Below, in pieces: positions 25,543 to 34,396 of a stretch of 64,000 nt of DNA. The position numbers and the translations under genes were made by a program. Position 1 is the first letter of the stretch; each line of letters begins with the position of its first letter. The stretch is taken from contig NZ_CP025013.1 in the NCBI RefSeq assembly GCF_002953715.1, positions 930,001 through 994,000 on the forward strand, read 5' to 3'. The stretch comes from Rhizobium leguminosarum. GTDB lineage: Bacteria; Pseudomonadota; Alphaproteobacteria; Rhizobiales; Rhizobiaceae. The notes under the pieces were generated by a model. That model searched no databases. It saw only the letters and a list, made by a program, of their open reading frames with translations, and had not been told where the DNA came from.

Positions 25543-27426
25543 TCAGCGGCGTGCGGCAACCGCGTGCACGGCTGCACGAGCCGTTGGCTGCGCCATCGTT
25601 CTCGTCGTCGAGCGAAGGGCTGAGGAGTGGCTGGAGGCCACATCATCGAGCTTGAATTGGGCGATGAGTTCGCGAAGCTTCTGGGCTTCCTGCGCGAGCG
25701 AATCGGATGCCGCCGTCGACTGTTGCACCATGGTTGCGTTCTGTTGCGTGGTCTGGTCCATCCGGTTGACCGCGACGTTGACTTCGCTGAGGCCGATGGA
25801 CTGCTCCTTCGCTGAGGTGGCGATCGAATCCATATGGTGATTGATCTGGGTGATGAAGCCGCCGATGGTCTTCAAGGCCTGGCCGGTATCGCGCACCAGC
25901 TTGACCCCGCCTTCCACCTCCTTCGAGGAGTTTTGGATCAGGCCCTTGATTTCCTTGGCAGCACTTGCCGAGCGCTGGGCGAGTTCGCGCACTTCCTGGG
26001 CGACGACGGCGAAGCCCTTGCCGGCCTCGCCGGCTCTTGCCGCTTCCACGCCGGCATTGAGGGCGAGAAGGTTGGTCTGGAACGCAATTTCGTCGATGAC
26101 GCTGATGATGTTGGAAATCTGCTGCGACGACGTCTCGATACGTTCCATCGCCTCTTCGGCGTGGGAAACGACTTCCGCGGAGACCCCGGCACTGCGATTT
26201 GCCTCCGTGGCCACCGTGCGCGTCTCCTCGGTTCGCTTGCTGGAGTTCGACACGTTCGCCGTGATCTCCTCCAGTGCGGCCGCCGTCTCTTCGAGCGAAG
26301 CTGCCTGCTGCTCCGTGCGCTTTGCAAGATCGCTCGCCCCGGAAGAAATTTCCCGCGTGCCTTCGTCGATCGTGCCGATGCTGTCGGAAATTGCTCTCAG
26401 TGTCGCGCCGAGTTGGGTGACGGACTGGTTGAAGTCATGGCGAAGCGCCTCGAAGTCGGGCGCGAAGGCTTCGTTGAGCTGGAAGGCGAGATCGCCTCCG
26501 GCCAGCCGCTTCAAACCGGCGGCGAGACCCGAGGTGGCAATGCGCAGCCGCTCCGAGGCGTCAGCTTCTGCCTGCTGCTGGGCGGCAAGGCGATCGGCCT
26601 CCGCCCTGTTGCGGTTTTCGTCGGCTTCGATTGCCATCCGCTTGTTGGTGATCGCGGCCTGGCGGAAGATCTCCACCGCCCCCGCCATCGATCCGATTTC
26701 GTCGGCGCGGTCGGCATACGGAATCTCTGAACCGGTGTCTCCTTCGGCCAGCCGTCGCATCGAGGAGGTGATGCCGGTAATCGGATTGGCGATGCCAGTC
26801 AGCACGAAGACGACGGCGCCGAGAACGAGCAATCCCGCAAAGCCGATCGCGGCAAATAGCTCGAATTCTATCGAGGCGAAGGTCTCCTTGCTGAGTTCGG
26901 CGGCCTTGTTGCTGCCGCTGACGTTCAGTTCGACCAGGGCCGCAGTAGCTTCCTTGAGTTTATCCGAATAAGAGCGCATCTCTCCACCCAGATATTGCCC
27001 GGCTTCCTCGGTCTTGTTGGCCCGGGAAAGGACGAGCAGCTGCGAGCTGCTGGCGATGTAGCCACCAACGCTCTCCTTGATCGTCTTGATCAGTTCGCGC
27101 TCGTGGTCGGACGAAGCCAGCAGAAGATAGGCGTCCGCCGCTTTGCCAACTGCATCCTCGGCGACTCTAATGGCCTCTTCGCGCGTTTTCTTTTCTGCAT
27201 CCGACTGCGCGATGATGTGATCACGGTAGGCGAGGCGCAAATTCGTCATGGCGAGATTGATCGCCTGCGACGCCTGCACGCTCGGCAGCCAGTTGGTCGC
27301 AATTTCTTCGGTGGAGCCGTTCGTATTTCGAAGACCGTCGACCGCGAGATAAGCGACAAGCCCGAAAAGAAGAGCTATACCACTGAAAATCAACAGCAAA
27401 CTCGATTTTATGTTTGGACGACGCAT
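25543..27426 (-). CDS. Methyl-accepting chemotaxis protein with 4-helix-bundle sensor
   Basis: Transmembrane chemoreceptor, about 627 residues from ATG 27426 (GGGGA upstream); an ATG ten codons earlier lacks a ribosome binding site. Helix 1 is near residues 8-28 and helix 2 near 190-212. The periplasmic domain between them is helical and resembles the 4HB_MCP_1 ligand domain (TNWLPSVQASQAINLAMTNL). A HAMP domain, a further linker, and the conserved signalling tip ([20 protein letters not shown]) follow. The tail (ATARAAVHAVAARR) lacks a CheR-binding pentapeptide. It is unlinked to other chemotaxis genes. Bases 27427-27709 contain no gene and must hold the promoters of this gene and the next. 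Confidence 0.93.
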   Translation of the reverse strand: MRRPNIKSSLLLIFSGIALLFGLVAYLAVDGLRNTNGSTEEIATNWLPSVQASQAINLAMTNLRLAYRDHIIAQSDAEKKTREEAIRVAEDAVGKAADAYLLLASSDHERELIKTIKESVGGYIASSSQLLVLSRANKTEEAGQYLGGEMRSYSDKLKEATAALVELNVSGSNKAAELSKETFASIEFELFAAIGFAGLLVLGAVVFVLTGIANPITGITSSMRRLAEGDTGSEIPYADRADEIGSMAGAVEIFRQAAITNKRMAIEADENRNRAEADRLAAQQQAEADASERLRIATSGLAAGLKRLAGGDLAFQLNEAFAPDFEALRHDFNQSVTQLGATLRAISDSIGTIDEGTREISSGASDLAKRTEQQAASLEETAAALEEITANVSNSSKRTEETRTVATEANRSAGVSAEVVSHAEEAMERIETSSQQISNIISVIDEIAFQTNLLALNAGVEAARAGEAGKGFAVVAQEVRELAQRSASAAKEIKGLIQNSSKEVEGGVKLVRDTGQALKTIGGFITQINHHMDSIATSAKEQSIGLSEVNVAVNRMDQTTQQNATMVQQSTAASDSLAQEAQKLRELIAQFKLDDVASSHSSALRSTTRTMAQPTARAAVHAVAARR

Positions 27427-27709
27427 CGAAAATCCCCATCGAACGTCCGGCTTCATACCGGCTTGGCCGAGGACTTTTGTATCGAAAAAAATTTAACGAT
27501 TTGTTCCATATGTAAAAACGCCGTTTACCAGTTTTCCCGAAAGCCATCGCCGTTTCCGCGCTCAGGCTCCCGATGAAGGCGCCTGGTCGGCTTCGCGCCG
27601 ACGCGGTGATGCATGTTTTACGAAATAGCATTATGATCGGTTGAGCGCCTGACCGGCGGAGGGGCTGGCTGCGGATATGTGATCCGTGCGGAATGGAGGA
27701 CGACGGGAT

Positions 27710-28753
27710 TTGGAACGGCTGAAGGATCTGAATAGTGCTCTCGCGCCTGCTGGTGGCGGTTCCACATCGCCTCCGTATGAACGGCCGGGCGTCGTGGCTG
27801 CCGCTGTTTACCAGCATGGGCAACGCATTCGCGACATCAGGATAGAAGAGGCCGGCGAATGGCGAAGCCGGGAGAATGCCATCGTCTGGATCGGCCTGCA
27901 CGAGCCGGATGAAGTGCTGCTGCATCAGGTCCAGGCCGAGTTCAATCTCCATGCCCTGGCGATCGAGGACGCGGCACAGCCGCACCAGCGCCCGAAGCTG
28001 GAGATTTACGGGGACGCGATGTTCATCGTCGCCCGGACCGCCCATATGAAGGATGACGAAATCATCTTCGGCGAAACGCATTTGTTCGTCGGTCGCGGTT
28101 ATGTCGTCTCCGTTCGCCACGGGGACTCGTCCTCCTACCTCGCGGTGCGGCAGCGATGCGAGGCGACGCCGGCAGCACTTGCCCACGGCGAGAATTATAT
28201 TCTCTATTCCATCCTCGATTTCATCGTCGACAACTACATGCCTGTCATCGAGGTCGTGCAGGAGGAGGTCGAGAAGCTCGAGGATCTCGTGCTGCGCGAA
28301 CAGCTGGAAAAATCCGACATCGAGCGGCTTTACCTGCTGCGGCGCAAGCTGCTGCGGCTGCGCAATGCCGTGGTGCCGCTCGTGGACGTCTGTCGGCGGT
28401 ACGAGCATATCGATCTTCCCGGCATGGATCCGACGCTGCAGTCGCTGTTTCGCGATGTGACCGATCACGTGCGCCGGGTTCAGGAAGATATCGATGCGTT
28501 GCGCGAGGTCCTTGCCTTCGCCTTCGAGGCCAGCGTGATGATCGGCCAGACGGAGCAGACGGCGATCGCCCGCAAGCTCGCCGCCTGGGCGGCAATCCTC
28601 GCGGTTCCCACCGCGATCGCCGGCATCTACGGGATGAACTTCAGCGATATGCCGGAACTGAAAACCCAGTACGGTTATTTCGTCGTGCTTGGCGTCATTG
28701 TCACCTTGTGCCTGGGCCTCTTCGGTTTCTTCCGTCGGAAGAAGTGGCTCTAG
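27710..28753 (+). CDS. corA: CorA-family magnesium/cobalt transporter
   Basis: Inner-membrane divalent cation channel of 347 residues. The cytoplasmic N-terminal domain (about 1-280) is followed by two C-terminal transmembrane helices. The YGMN selectivity motif lies at the end of the first (IAGIYGMNFSDM) and the second is YFVVLGVIVTLCLGLFGFF. The positively charged end (RRKKWL) fits the family. I place the start at TTG 27710 because GGAGGA lies 9 bases upstream; GTG 27686 in the same frame is possible. No magnesium-sensing leader structure is evident in the upstream 280 bases. Confidence 0.92.
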   Translation: MERLKDLNSALAPAGGGSTSPPYERPGVVAAAVYQHGQRIRDIRIEEAGEWRSRENAIVWIGLHEPDEVLLHQVQAEFNLHALAIEDAAQPHQRPKLEIYGDAMFIVARTAHMKDDEIIFGETHLFVGRGYVVSVRHGDSSSYLAVRQRCEATPAALAHGENYILYSILDFIVDNYMPVIEVVQEEVEKLEDLVLREQLEKSDIERLYLLRRKLLRLRNAVVPLVDVCRRYEHIDLPGMDPTLQSLFRDVTDHVRRVQEDIDALREVLAFAFEASVMIGQTEQTAIARKLAAWAAILAVPTAIAGIYGMNFSDMPELKTQYGYFVVLGVIVTLCLGLFGFFRRKKWL

Positions 28754-28809
28754 ATATGGGGCGCGGAGGACATGTACGGGCTATGCGGGAAACCGGTTCG
28801 CGAGGCGCG

Positions 28810-29580
28810 TCAGCACAGAGCGTTTAGCAGTCGATCCCGATGCCTTCTGATATAGTCGATATCGCTCAAATACAGCCGTGCGTCTCCTGCAACCACGTCC
28901 TCCACGAATGTCTCATCTCCGGCCGCGGCATTTGCCAGCATGAAATCGACGAGCGCCTGAAGCCGCCGGCAGATCATCTCGGGGAGCTGGAGCCGATCTT
29001 CTCCTGTCGCCCCATATGCCGTGCAGAAGATTTCCGCCCGGCGCAGCTGTTCGTCGAGACCGAAGGTCACGTGCGGATTGGCGGGATCGGAAAGCGGCGC
29101 CCAGCGATAAACCGAATAGGCCAGATCCCATATGCGCGGCGCGGGATGGGCGGTGTCGAAATCAATGATCCCGACAGCCGCATGGTCTGCCGTGGCGACG
29201 TTATAGGGCGCGTAATCTCCGTGGCATACGATCTCGTACGGTTCCTGCGGCGGCAGCATCCAAGTCTGGACCTCGCGATCCGATTCCAGAAAGCCTTGAG
29301 ATGCCGAATGAAAATTGCGCAGAAGATTGGCCGCGGAAAGCAGCATGCGCTCCGATCCGACAAACTGGTCGCTCAAGTCTTCGCAGACACGCCCGGCGAC
29401 ATAACTGACGACTTCCTGGTTCCCGGTTATTTCAATGGGATCAGGCGCTCCCGGAAAGCCTCTGCCTCTCAGATGGCCCAAGAACCGGTGCACCGTCGGC
29501 GTCCACGCGCCGGAAGGCCTGATCACGGTATCGCCGTCACGCCAGATCTGCCCGGCTCGTCCGCCCTCCAACAATTTCAT
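28810..29580 (-). CDS. Aminoglycoside-phosphotransferase-fold protein
   Basis: A 256-residue kinase-like protein of the APH/choline kinase fold. The catalytic loop HGDYAPYN lies at 120-127 (Brenner motif with the catalytic Asp and the metal-binding Asn) and the metal-binding IIDFDTA at 138-144. The N-terminal lobe is short. Such proteins are common in bacterial chromosomes and phosphorylate diverse small molecules; resistance to aminoglycosides should not be assumed. It lies 21 bases downstream of a metallo-beta-lactamase-fold gene on the same strand, so the two are probably co-transcribed and may act on one substrate. Confidence 0.85.
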   Translation of the reverse strand: MKLLEGGRAGQIWRDGDTVIRPSGAWTPTVHRFLGHLRGRGFPGAPDPIEITGNQEVVSYVAGRVCEDLSDQFVGSERMLLSAANLLRNFHSASQGFLESDREVQTWMLPPQEPYEIVCHGDYAPYNVATADHAAVGIIDFDTAHPAPRIWDLAYSVYRWAPLSDPANPHVTFGLDEQLRRAEIFCTAYGATGEDRLQLPEMICRRLQALVDFMLANAAAGDETFVEDVVAGDARLYLSDIDYIRRHRDRLLNALC

Positions 29581-29601
29581 TTTCCGGTCTCCAGACGTCC
29601 T

Positions 29602-30483
29602 CTATGCGAATTTCAGTTTTTCGAGATGGGCCTGAACCGTCGCGCCAAGGTTTGTCTCATGGCAGGTCCGGTAGAACGCCACCACGTCGGAAGGCATTCC
29701 TTCGGGGATGGGGACGAAGTCCTCAAGCCGCAGGCCGCTTGAACTGCCGAGTTGCGGATCGGCCAGCTGGCTCTCGCTCAAACTGCCGGCACGATCGGCC
29801 AGGGCTTGGAAATAGGCGAGGTTCTCATCCACCGCCGAAGGGGAGTACGTCCGGCCATGCGCTGGGATGATCAGTCTCGCATCCAGGTCACGTATCCGCT
29901 CAAGCGAGGAACGGATAAGGCGGAGATCATCAGCACTTTTGCTCCAGACTTCGGGAACGGGATACTCCACCGCGTCGACGGCCAGGCAGATGCGAAGTTC
30001 GGGAATCCATACGGCGATATGGTCGGGCGTGTGTCCCGGCGTATGAATGAGTTCCAGCGTCAGATCGCCGCCGTTGAGGGTCATCGAGCCTGTGAACGCG
30101 ATATCGGGACCGATGAGGTCGACATTCCGAAACCTCGAATCCTGGCTCGCCTTGTCCCTCAGGACCTCGCGTGTGGAAGGGTCGCGTAAACGGTCAAGTG
30201 CGGCGGCATGCGCGATAATCGGAGCGCGCCCCGCAACGGCGGCATTTCCCCAGAAATGATCCCAATCCATGTGCGAATTGATGACGATCAGCGGGCGAGC
30301 TTTCATCTGTTCCTCGAGCAGGTCCAGCGCCGTCAGGCAGAGTTCCGGCGTTCCGAGCGTATCGATCAGCACATTAAACCTTTCGGTCCGGACAAACATC
30401 GCATCAACCTCATCCCCCGCCCTGACGATCACGATTCGATCATCGAGTTCGGGATATGAACACAATTCCACCGATGGATTCAC
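29602..30483 (-). CDS. Metallo-beta-lactamase-fold hydrolase
   Basis: A 293-residue MBL-fold protein. The metal-binding motif HMDWDH (71-76) matches HxHxDH with Met/Trp variants, so the usual second His position is Asp-preceded; a further metal His is in HTPGHTPDHIAVW, and a late PAHGRTY supplies the last His. It is predicted to be cytoplasmic, with no signal peptide. The family contains lactonases, glyoxalase II and many unassigned hydrolases; the sequence does not decide among them. It is the first gene of a likely two-gene unit with the phosphotransferase-like gene. Confidence 0.85.
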   Translation of the reverse strand: MNPSVELCSYPELDDRIVIVRAGDEVDAMFVRTERFNVLIDTLGTPELCLTALDLLEEQMKARPLIVINSHMDWDHFWGNAAVAGRAPIIAHAAALDRLRDPSTREVLRDKASQDSRFRNVDLIGPDIAFTGSMTLNGGDLTLELIHTPGHTPDHIAVWIPELRICLAVDAVEYPVPEVWSKSADDLRLIRSSLERIRDLDARLIIPAHGRTYSPSAVDENLAYFQALADRAGSLSESQLADPQLGSSSGLRLEDFVPIPEGMPSDVVAFYRTCHETNLGATVQAHLEKLKFA

Positions 30484-30515
30484 GTCTGGTTGCCTTTATT
30501 TCAATCGCAGTGATT

Positions 30516-31010
30516 TCATTCGGATACATCAAGACTCGTTCGGGCGCCTGATCTTTCAGAACGGTGCGGGGCGGCGGGGCTTCCCGTCCAATTTGACTTC
30601 CGCTCTACCGGAACATGTACATCCCAACGTCTCATCACGCTGTTCGCCACCGCGACCGGGCATATCACCATGACGCTGGGTTTCGAGCGGCCAAGGCTCT
30701 TCGGCGTCCACTGTGTTTCGAGCGGGACCGCACATCGCGGAACCAGAATCTTCAGGTTGGGCTCCAGGACGTCCCATTGCTGCTGCCCCCTGGCGTTCTC
30801 GTGCGAAATGAAGCGCCTGGCCTCCTCGCGAATTTCGAACAGGCCATGCGTGTGCTCCGTGGAACGATCGGTCTCGATGCTCCAGGAGGCCAGGCATAAC
30901 GCACAAGCCGACAGGGCGGTGCTCAAGAGTATCGATCGAAGCAATGGTGCGCCGTCAGCAGCCAAGTGGGTCACCCTCCGGGGAAGTGAAAGACTACCGA
31001 AATGCGGCAC
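30516..31010 (-). CDS. Small secreted hypothetical protein
   Basis: Up to 164 codons. A hydrophobic N-terminal segment (ILLSTALSACALCLASWS, about residues 27-44) reads as a signal peptide or anchor, and the true start may be inside the frame, nearer that segment. The mature part has a central VPRCAVPLETQW and a later WDVHVPV segment, which I recall from small rhizobial proteins of unknown function; this recollection is not a search result. The overlapping plus-strand frames look like shadows. It is the only candidate gene in the 690-base interval between the MBL-fold gene and glgE. Confidence 0.5.
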   Translation of the reverse strand: MPHFGSLSLPRRVTHLAADGAPLLRSILLSTALSACALCLASWSIETDRSTEHTHGLFEIREEARRFISHENARGQQQWDVLEPNLKILVPRCAVPLETQWTPKSLGRSKPSVMVICPVAVANSVMRRWDVHVPVERKSNWTGSPAAPHRSERSGARTSLDVSE

Positions 31011-31116
31011 GCACTTTCAAGGTATCTCTGCAGCGCGAGCGCCTTTGAACGCCTCTTATCGATCCCGCGTCAATGCGGCCGACAATGTCCAGCGCATCGT
31101 GATTGGCAGTTTTGGT

Positions 31117-31141
31117 GGAACAACCTCCGCCAAGAAAAGTT
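31117..31141 (+). promoter_or_regulatory. EcfG-type (general stress sigma factor) promoter for glgE-treS-glgB
   Basis: GGAAC (31117-31121), 17 bases, then GTT (31139-31141), 30 bases before the glgE start codon. The alphaproteobacterial EcfG/RpoE2 consensus is GGAAC, 16-17 bases, CGTT; here the fourth element base is A rather than C. Position and spacing fit a start site about 20-25 bases before the ATG. Confidence 0.65.
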
Positions 31142-31171
31142 TGCCTCTAAAGCAACTCGAGGCGGCGGACG

Positions 31172-34100
31172 ATGTCATTTTCTGCGAACCAGGGTGTGTT
31201 GAGCACCCCACCCCGGATCTATTATGTCAATCCACTCCTTCTTCAGGGTATCGATGCGTGGCGCGAGGTTTTCGACCATGCGGCGGATACGGGTTTCGAC
31301 CGTGTGCTGACGGCGCCTCTTTTCGATAGGGGCGGGGAGCGCAGCGTCTTTGCTTCCCAGGATCTGAATTGCCTCGATCCTCAACTGTCGCTCGGAAGCG
31401 CAGTCAAGGATGGGGTGGGACGCCTGGCAGAGGCTGCCGGCAAGAGCGGTGTCGCCTTGATGATGGACCTGATGCTCGACGGTAAGGCCCGGGATGCGAA
31501 GGCGGGCTTTCACCCTGTCGATCCGAGGCGCTCGCCGTTGGACCCGGCGGAACCGATGACTGCGATGGGGGCGGAGCCTCAATCCAGGCTGTTGGAAGAA
31601 TGGACCGAACGGCTGCGAGAATTGGCCGGCCTCGGTCTCTCCGGCTACCGGGCGCTCGGGATCGATCGCATTGCGCCGGCGGTTTTCAAATCGCTGATTT
31701 CGGCGGTGCGCGAGAAGGCGGACGTCCATTTTTTCGCCTGGACGCCCGGCACTGATTTTGGCGCCAGGGCCGCGGTCAAGGACACAGGCTTCGACGGATG
31801 TTTTTCATCGATGGCCTGGTGGGATTTTGATGAGAGATGGTTCATCGAAGAACACCGCGTCCAGACGCAGCTTGGCTGGCAGATCGCTTTTCCGGAGCCG
31901 CCCTTCGCCAGGCGGATCGCCAACGGAACCGAGAGTCGCGAAATCCTCGAACGGCGCGCCATAAGGGCACTGCGCCTGGCTGCCTCACTCGGCGGCGGCC
32001 TGATGGTTCCGATGGGCTTCGAATATGGCGCATCCGCGCCGCTCGATCCGACCCATGGGAATGGAACCGGCTTGCGGGGGCTGCGCCATGATCCTACTTT
32101 CGATATCTCCTCCGAAATTCGCCTTGCGAACACCGAGATCGGCAAGAAACGCCATGCGCCGACCTCATCGCTGCGGCTCATTCGCAACGCCAACGGACCG
32201 GTCTCAGCGCTGCTGCAGGCTGAGGTAGAAGACCTTCGTAGCACTGAGAATGTGCGGTTCATCCTGCTCAACAGGGACCTTCGGAAAAGTGCGCCCGCTC
32301 CGGTGACCGCACTGCGCGAAGCGGCCTCCGGTTTTCTTCCCGCCGCAGCCGACGGCACGGCTCTGCGGCTGCGGGCAGGGGAGACCCTGGTGGTCGAAGG
32401 CAAGGCGCCGGCGCCGATCACATCCCGGCCGATCCTCGACGTCGCGCAGGCGATAGCATCACCGCGGCTCGCCATCGAAAACATCACGCCGCGGGTCGAC
32501 GGCGGGCGCTTTCCCGTCAAGCGGGTGGTCGGCGACATCCTCACCGTCGAGGCGGATATATTCGCCGACGGCCACGACCCGATCGCCGCGGTCCTGCTCT
32601 GGCGGCCGCTCGATGCGGCGGACTGGAACGAGACGGAGATGCAATTGGTCGAAAACGACCGCTGGCGCGCCGAATTCCTGCTGGAGCGCATTGGACGTTA
32701 TGAATTTGCCGTCGAGGCATGGAAGAACCCGTTTGCGATTTTCCGCTACGAACTGACGAAGAAGAACGATGCCAGGTTGGATCTGAAGCTCGAACTCCAG
32801 GAGGGATTGCACCTCATCCGCTCGGCTGAGGTGCATGCCGGCGCAACGCTCAATGCCGAATTGAAGGCCCTCGGCGACAGTCTCGAAAGGGCGCCCGATG
32901 CCGAGCGCGCGGCGATCCTGCTCGATGCTGGAACATCCGAATTGATGAACAAGGTGGACAGGCGGCCATTTCGGCTTCGCTCGACGGCAAGCGCCGTCGA
33001 TGCCGAACGCAAAGAGGCTGCCTTTGCCAGCTGGTACCAGATCTTCCCGCGCTCGCAGAGCGGCGATCCGGACCGACACGGCACTTTCGACGACGTCATC
33101 TCGCGACTGCCCGCCATCCGCGACATGGGCTTCGACGTGCTCTATTTCCCGCCGATTCATCCGATCGGTTCGACCAACCGGAAAGGCCGCAACAACAGCC
33201 TGAATGCCGGGCCGGGCGACCCTGGAAGCCCCTATGCCATCGGCTCCGGGGATGGCGGCCATGACGCCATCCATCCCGAGCTCGGCGAGTTCGAGGATTT
33301 CCGCCGGCTGGTCGAGGCGGCAGGGCGGCATGGCCTGGAGATCGCTCTCGACCTTGCGATCCAGGCGTCGCCGGATCACCCCTGGCTGAAGGAGCATCCC
33401 GGCTGGTTCGACTGGCGTCCCGACGGCACGATCAAATATGCCGAAAACCCGCCGAAGAAATACGAGGACATCGTCAACGTCGATTTCTACACGAAAGATG
33501 CCCTGCCTTCGCTGTGGGTGGAGCTCAGGGATATCGTGCAGCTTTGGGTGGACCAGGGCGTCAAGCTGTTTCGCGTCGACAATCCGCACACGAAGCCCTT
33601 TCCGTTCTGGGAGTGGCTGATCGGCGATATCAGGGCCCGTCATCCCGACGTCGTCTTCCTGTCGGAAGCCTTCACCAAGCCGAAGGTGATGTACCGGCTG
33701 GCAAAGATCGGCTTCTCCCAGTCCTACACCTACTTCACCTGGCGCAATGCCAAGTGGGAGCTCGAGCAATATATGCGGGAGCTGACCGAGACGGCGCCGA
33801 AAGAATTCTTCCGCCCGCATTTCTTCGTCAACACGCATGATATCAATCCGGATTTCCTGCAGAACGCGCCGCGCCCGGCCTTCCTGATCCGCGCAGCGCT
33901 TGCCGCCACTCTTTCGGGATTGTGGGGCGTCTATAATGGTTTCGAACTTTGCGAGGGGCGTCCTGATGCCAAGCGCAAGGAATATGCCGACAGCGAGAAG
34001 TACGAAATCCGCGCCTGGGACTACGACAGGCCGGGCAATATCATTGCCGAAATCAGGACGCTCAACCGCATCCGGACCGAAAACACCGCGTTGCATTCGC

Positions 34101-34396
34101 ATCTCGGGCTGACGCTGCTGAACGCGCGGAATGACAATATCCTGTTTTTCGAGAAGGCAAGCCGCGCCCGCGACAACGTCCTGCTGATCGCCATTAGCCT
34201 CGACCCCCACAATTTCCAGCAAAGCGACGTCGAGCTGCCGCTCTGGCAGTGGTCGCTCGGAGACGGCGGCACGCTGGATGCCGAAGATCTGATCGGCGGG
34301 CATCGTTTCAAGTGGACCGGCAAATGGCAGAGCATCGGGCTCAATCCTGAGGTCCTGCCCTATGCGATCTGGCGTATTCGCTCAAGGGAGGCATGA
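31172..34396 (+). CDS. glgE: GlgE: alpha-1,4-glucan:maltose-1-phosphate maltosyltransferase, with an extra N-terminal pseudo-amylase domain
   Basis: Transfers maltose from maltose-1-phosphate to growing alpha-1,4-glucan. At 1074 residues it is about 400 longer than mycobacterial GlgE. The canonical part starts near residue 430 (IENITPRVDGGRFPVKRVVG) and contains the GH13_3 catalytic residues: nucleophile Asp803 in FRVDNPHTKPF, acid/base Glu832 in FLSEAFTKPK and Asp890 in NTHDINPDFL. The first about 430 residues look like a second, degenerate GH13 barrel: YRALGID corresponds to FRVDN with the Arg lost, and FFAWTPG replaces the Glu motif. The gene directly abuts treS (stop TGA then ATG) and forms an operon with glgB. 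Confidence 0.93.
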   Translation: MSFSANQGVLSTPPRIYYVNPLLLQGIDAWREVFDHAADTGFDRVLTAPLFDRGGERSVFASQDLNCLDPQLSLGSAVKDGVGRLAEAAGKSGVALMMDLMLDGKARDAKAGFHPVDPRRSPLDPAEPMTAMGAEPQSRLLEEWTERLRELAGLGLSGYRALGIDRIAPAVFKSLISAVREKADVHFFAWTPGTDFGARAAVKDTGFDGCFSSMAWWDFDERWFIEEHRVQTQLGWQIAFPEPPFARRIANGTESREILERRAIRALRLAASLGGGLMVPMGFEYGASAPLDPTHGNGTGLRGLRHDPTFDISSEIRLANTEIGKKRHAPTSSLRLIRNANGPVSALLQAEVEDLRSTENVRFILLNRDLRKSAPAPVTALREAASGFLPAAADGTALRLRAGETLVVEGKAPAPITSRPILDVAQAIASPRLAIENITPRVDGGRFPVKRVVGDILTVEADIFADGHDPIAAVLLWRPLDAADWNETEMQLVENDRWRAEFLLERIGRYEFAVEAWKNPFAIFRYELTKKNDARLDLKLELQEGLHLIRSAEVHAGATLNAELKALGDSLERAPDAERAAILLDAGTSELMNKVDRRPFRLRSTASAVDAERKEAAFASWYQIFPRSQSGDPDRHGTFDDVISRLPAIRDMGFDVLYFPPIHPIGSTNRKGRNNSLNAGPGDPGSPYAIGSGDGGHDAIHPELGEFEDFRRLVEAAGRHGLEIALDLAIQASPDHPWLKEHPGWFDWRPDGTIKYAENPPKKYEDIVNVDFYTKDALPSLWVELRDIVQLWVDQGVKLFRVDNPHTKPFPFWEWLIGDIRARHPDVVFLSEAFTKPKVMYRLAKIGFSQSYTYFTWRNAKWELEQYMRELTETAPKEFFRPHFFVNTHDINPDFLQNAPRPAFLIRAALAATLSGLWGVYNGFELCEGRPDAKRKEYADSEKYEIRAWDYDRPGNIIAEIRTLNRIRTENTALHSHLGLTLLNARNDNILFFEKASRARDNVLLIAISLDPHNFQQSDVELPLWQWSLGDGGTLDAEDLIGGHRFKWTGKWQSIGLNPEVLPYAIWRIRSREA

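Noticed and set aside
28810-29580. Aminoglycoside resistance gene
   Set aside because: Only the general phosphotransferase fold is supported. Chromosomal relatives act on many substrates, so a resistance label would be unsupported.
32459-34303. A 614-codon minus-strand frame inside glgE
   Set aside because: Antisense shadow of the conserved GH13 catalytic region; no ribosome binding site or family features.
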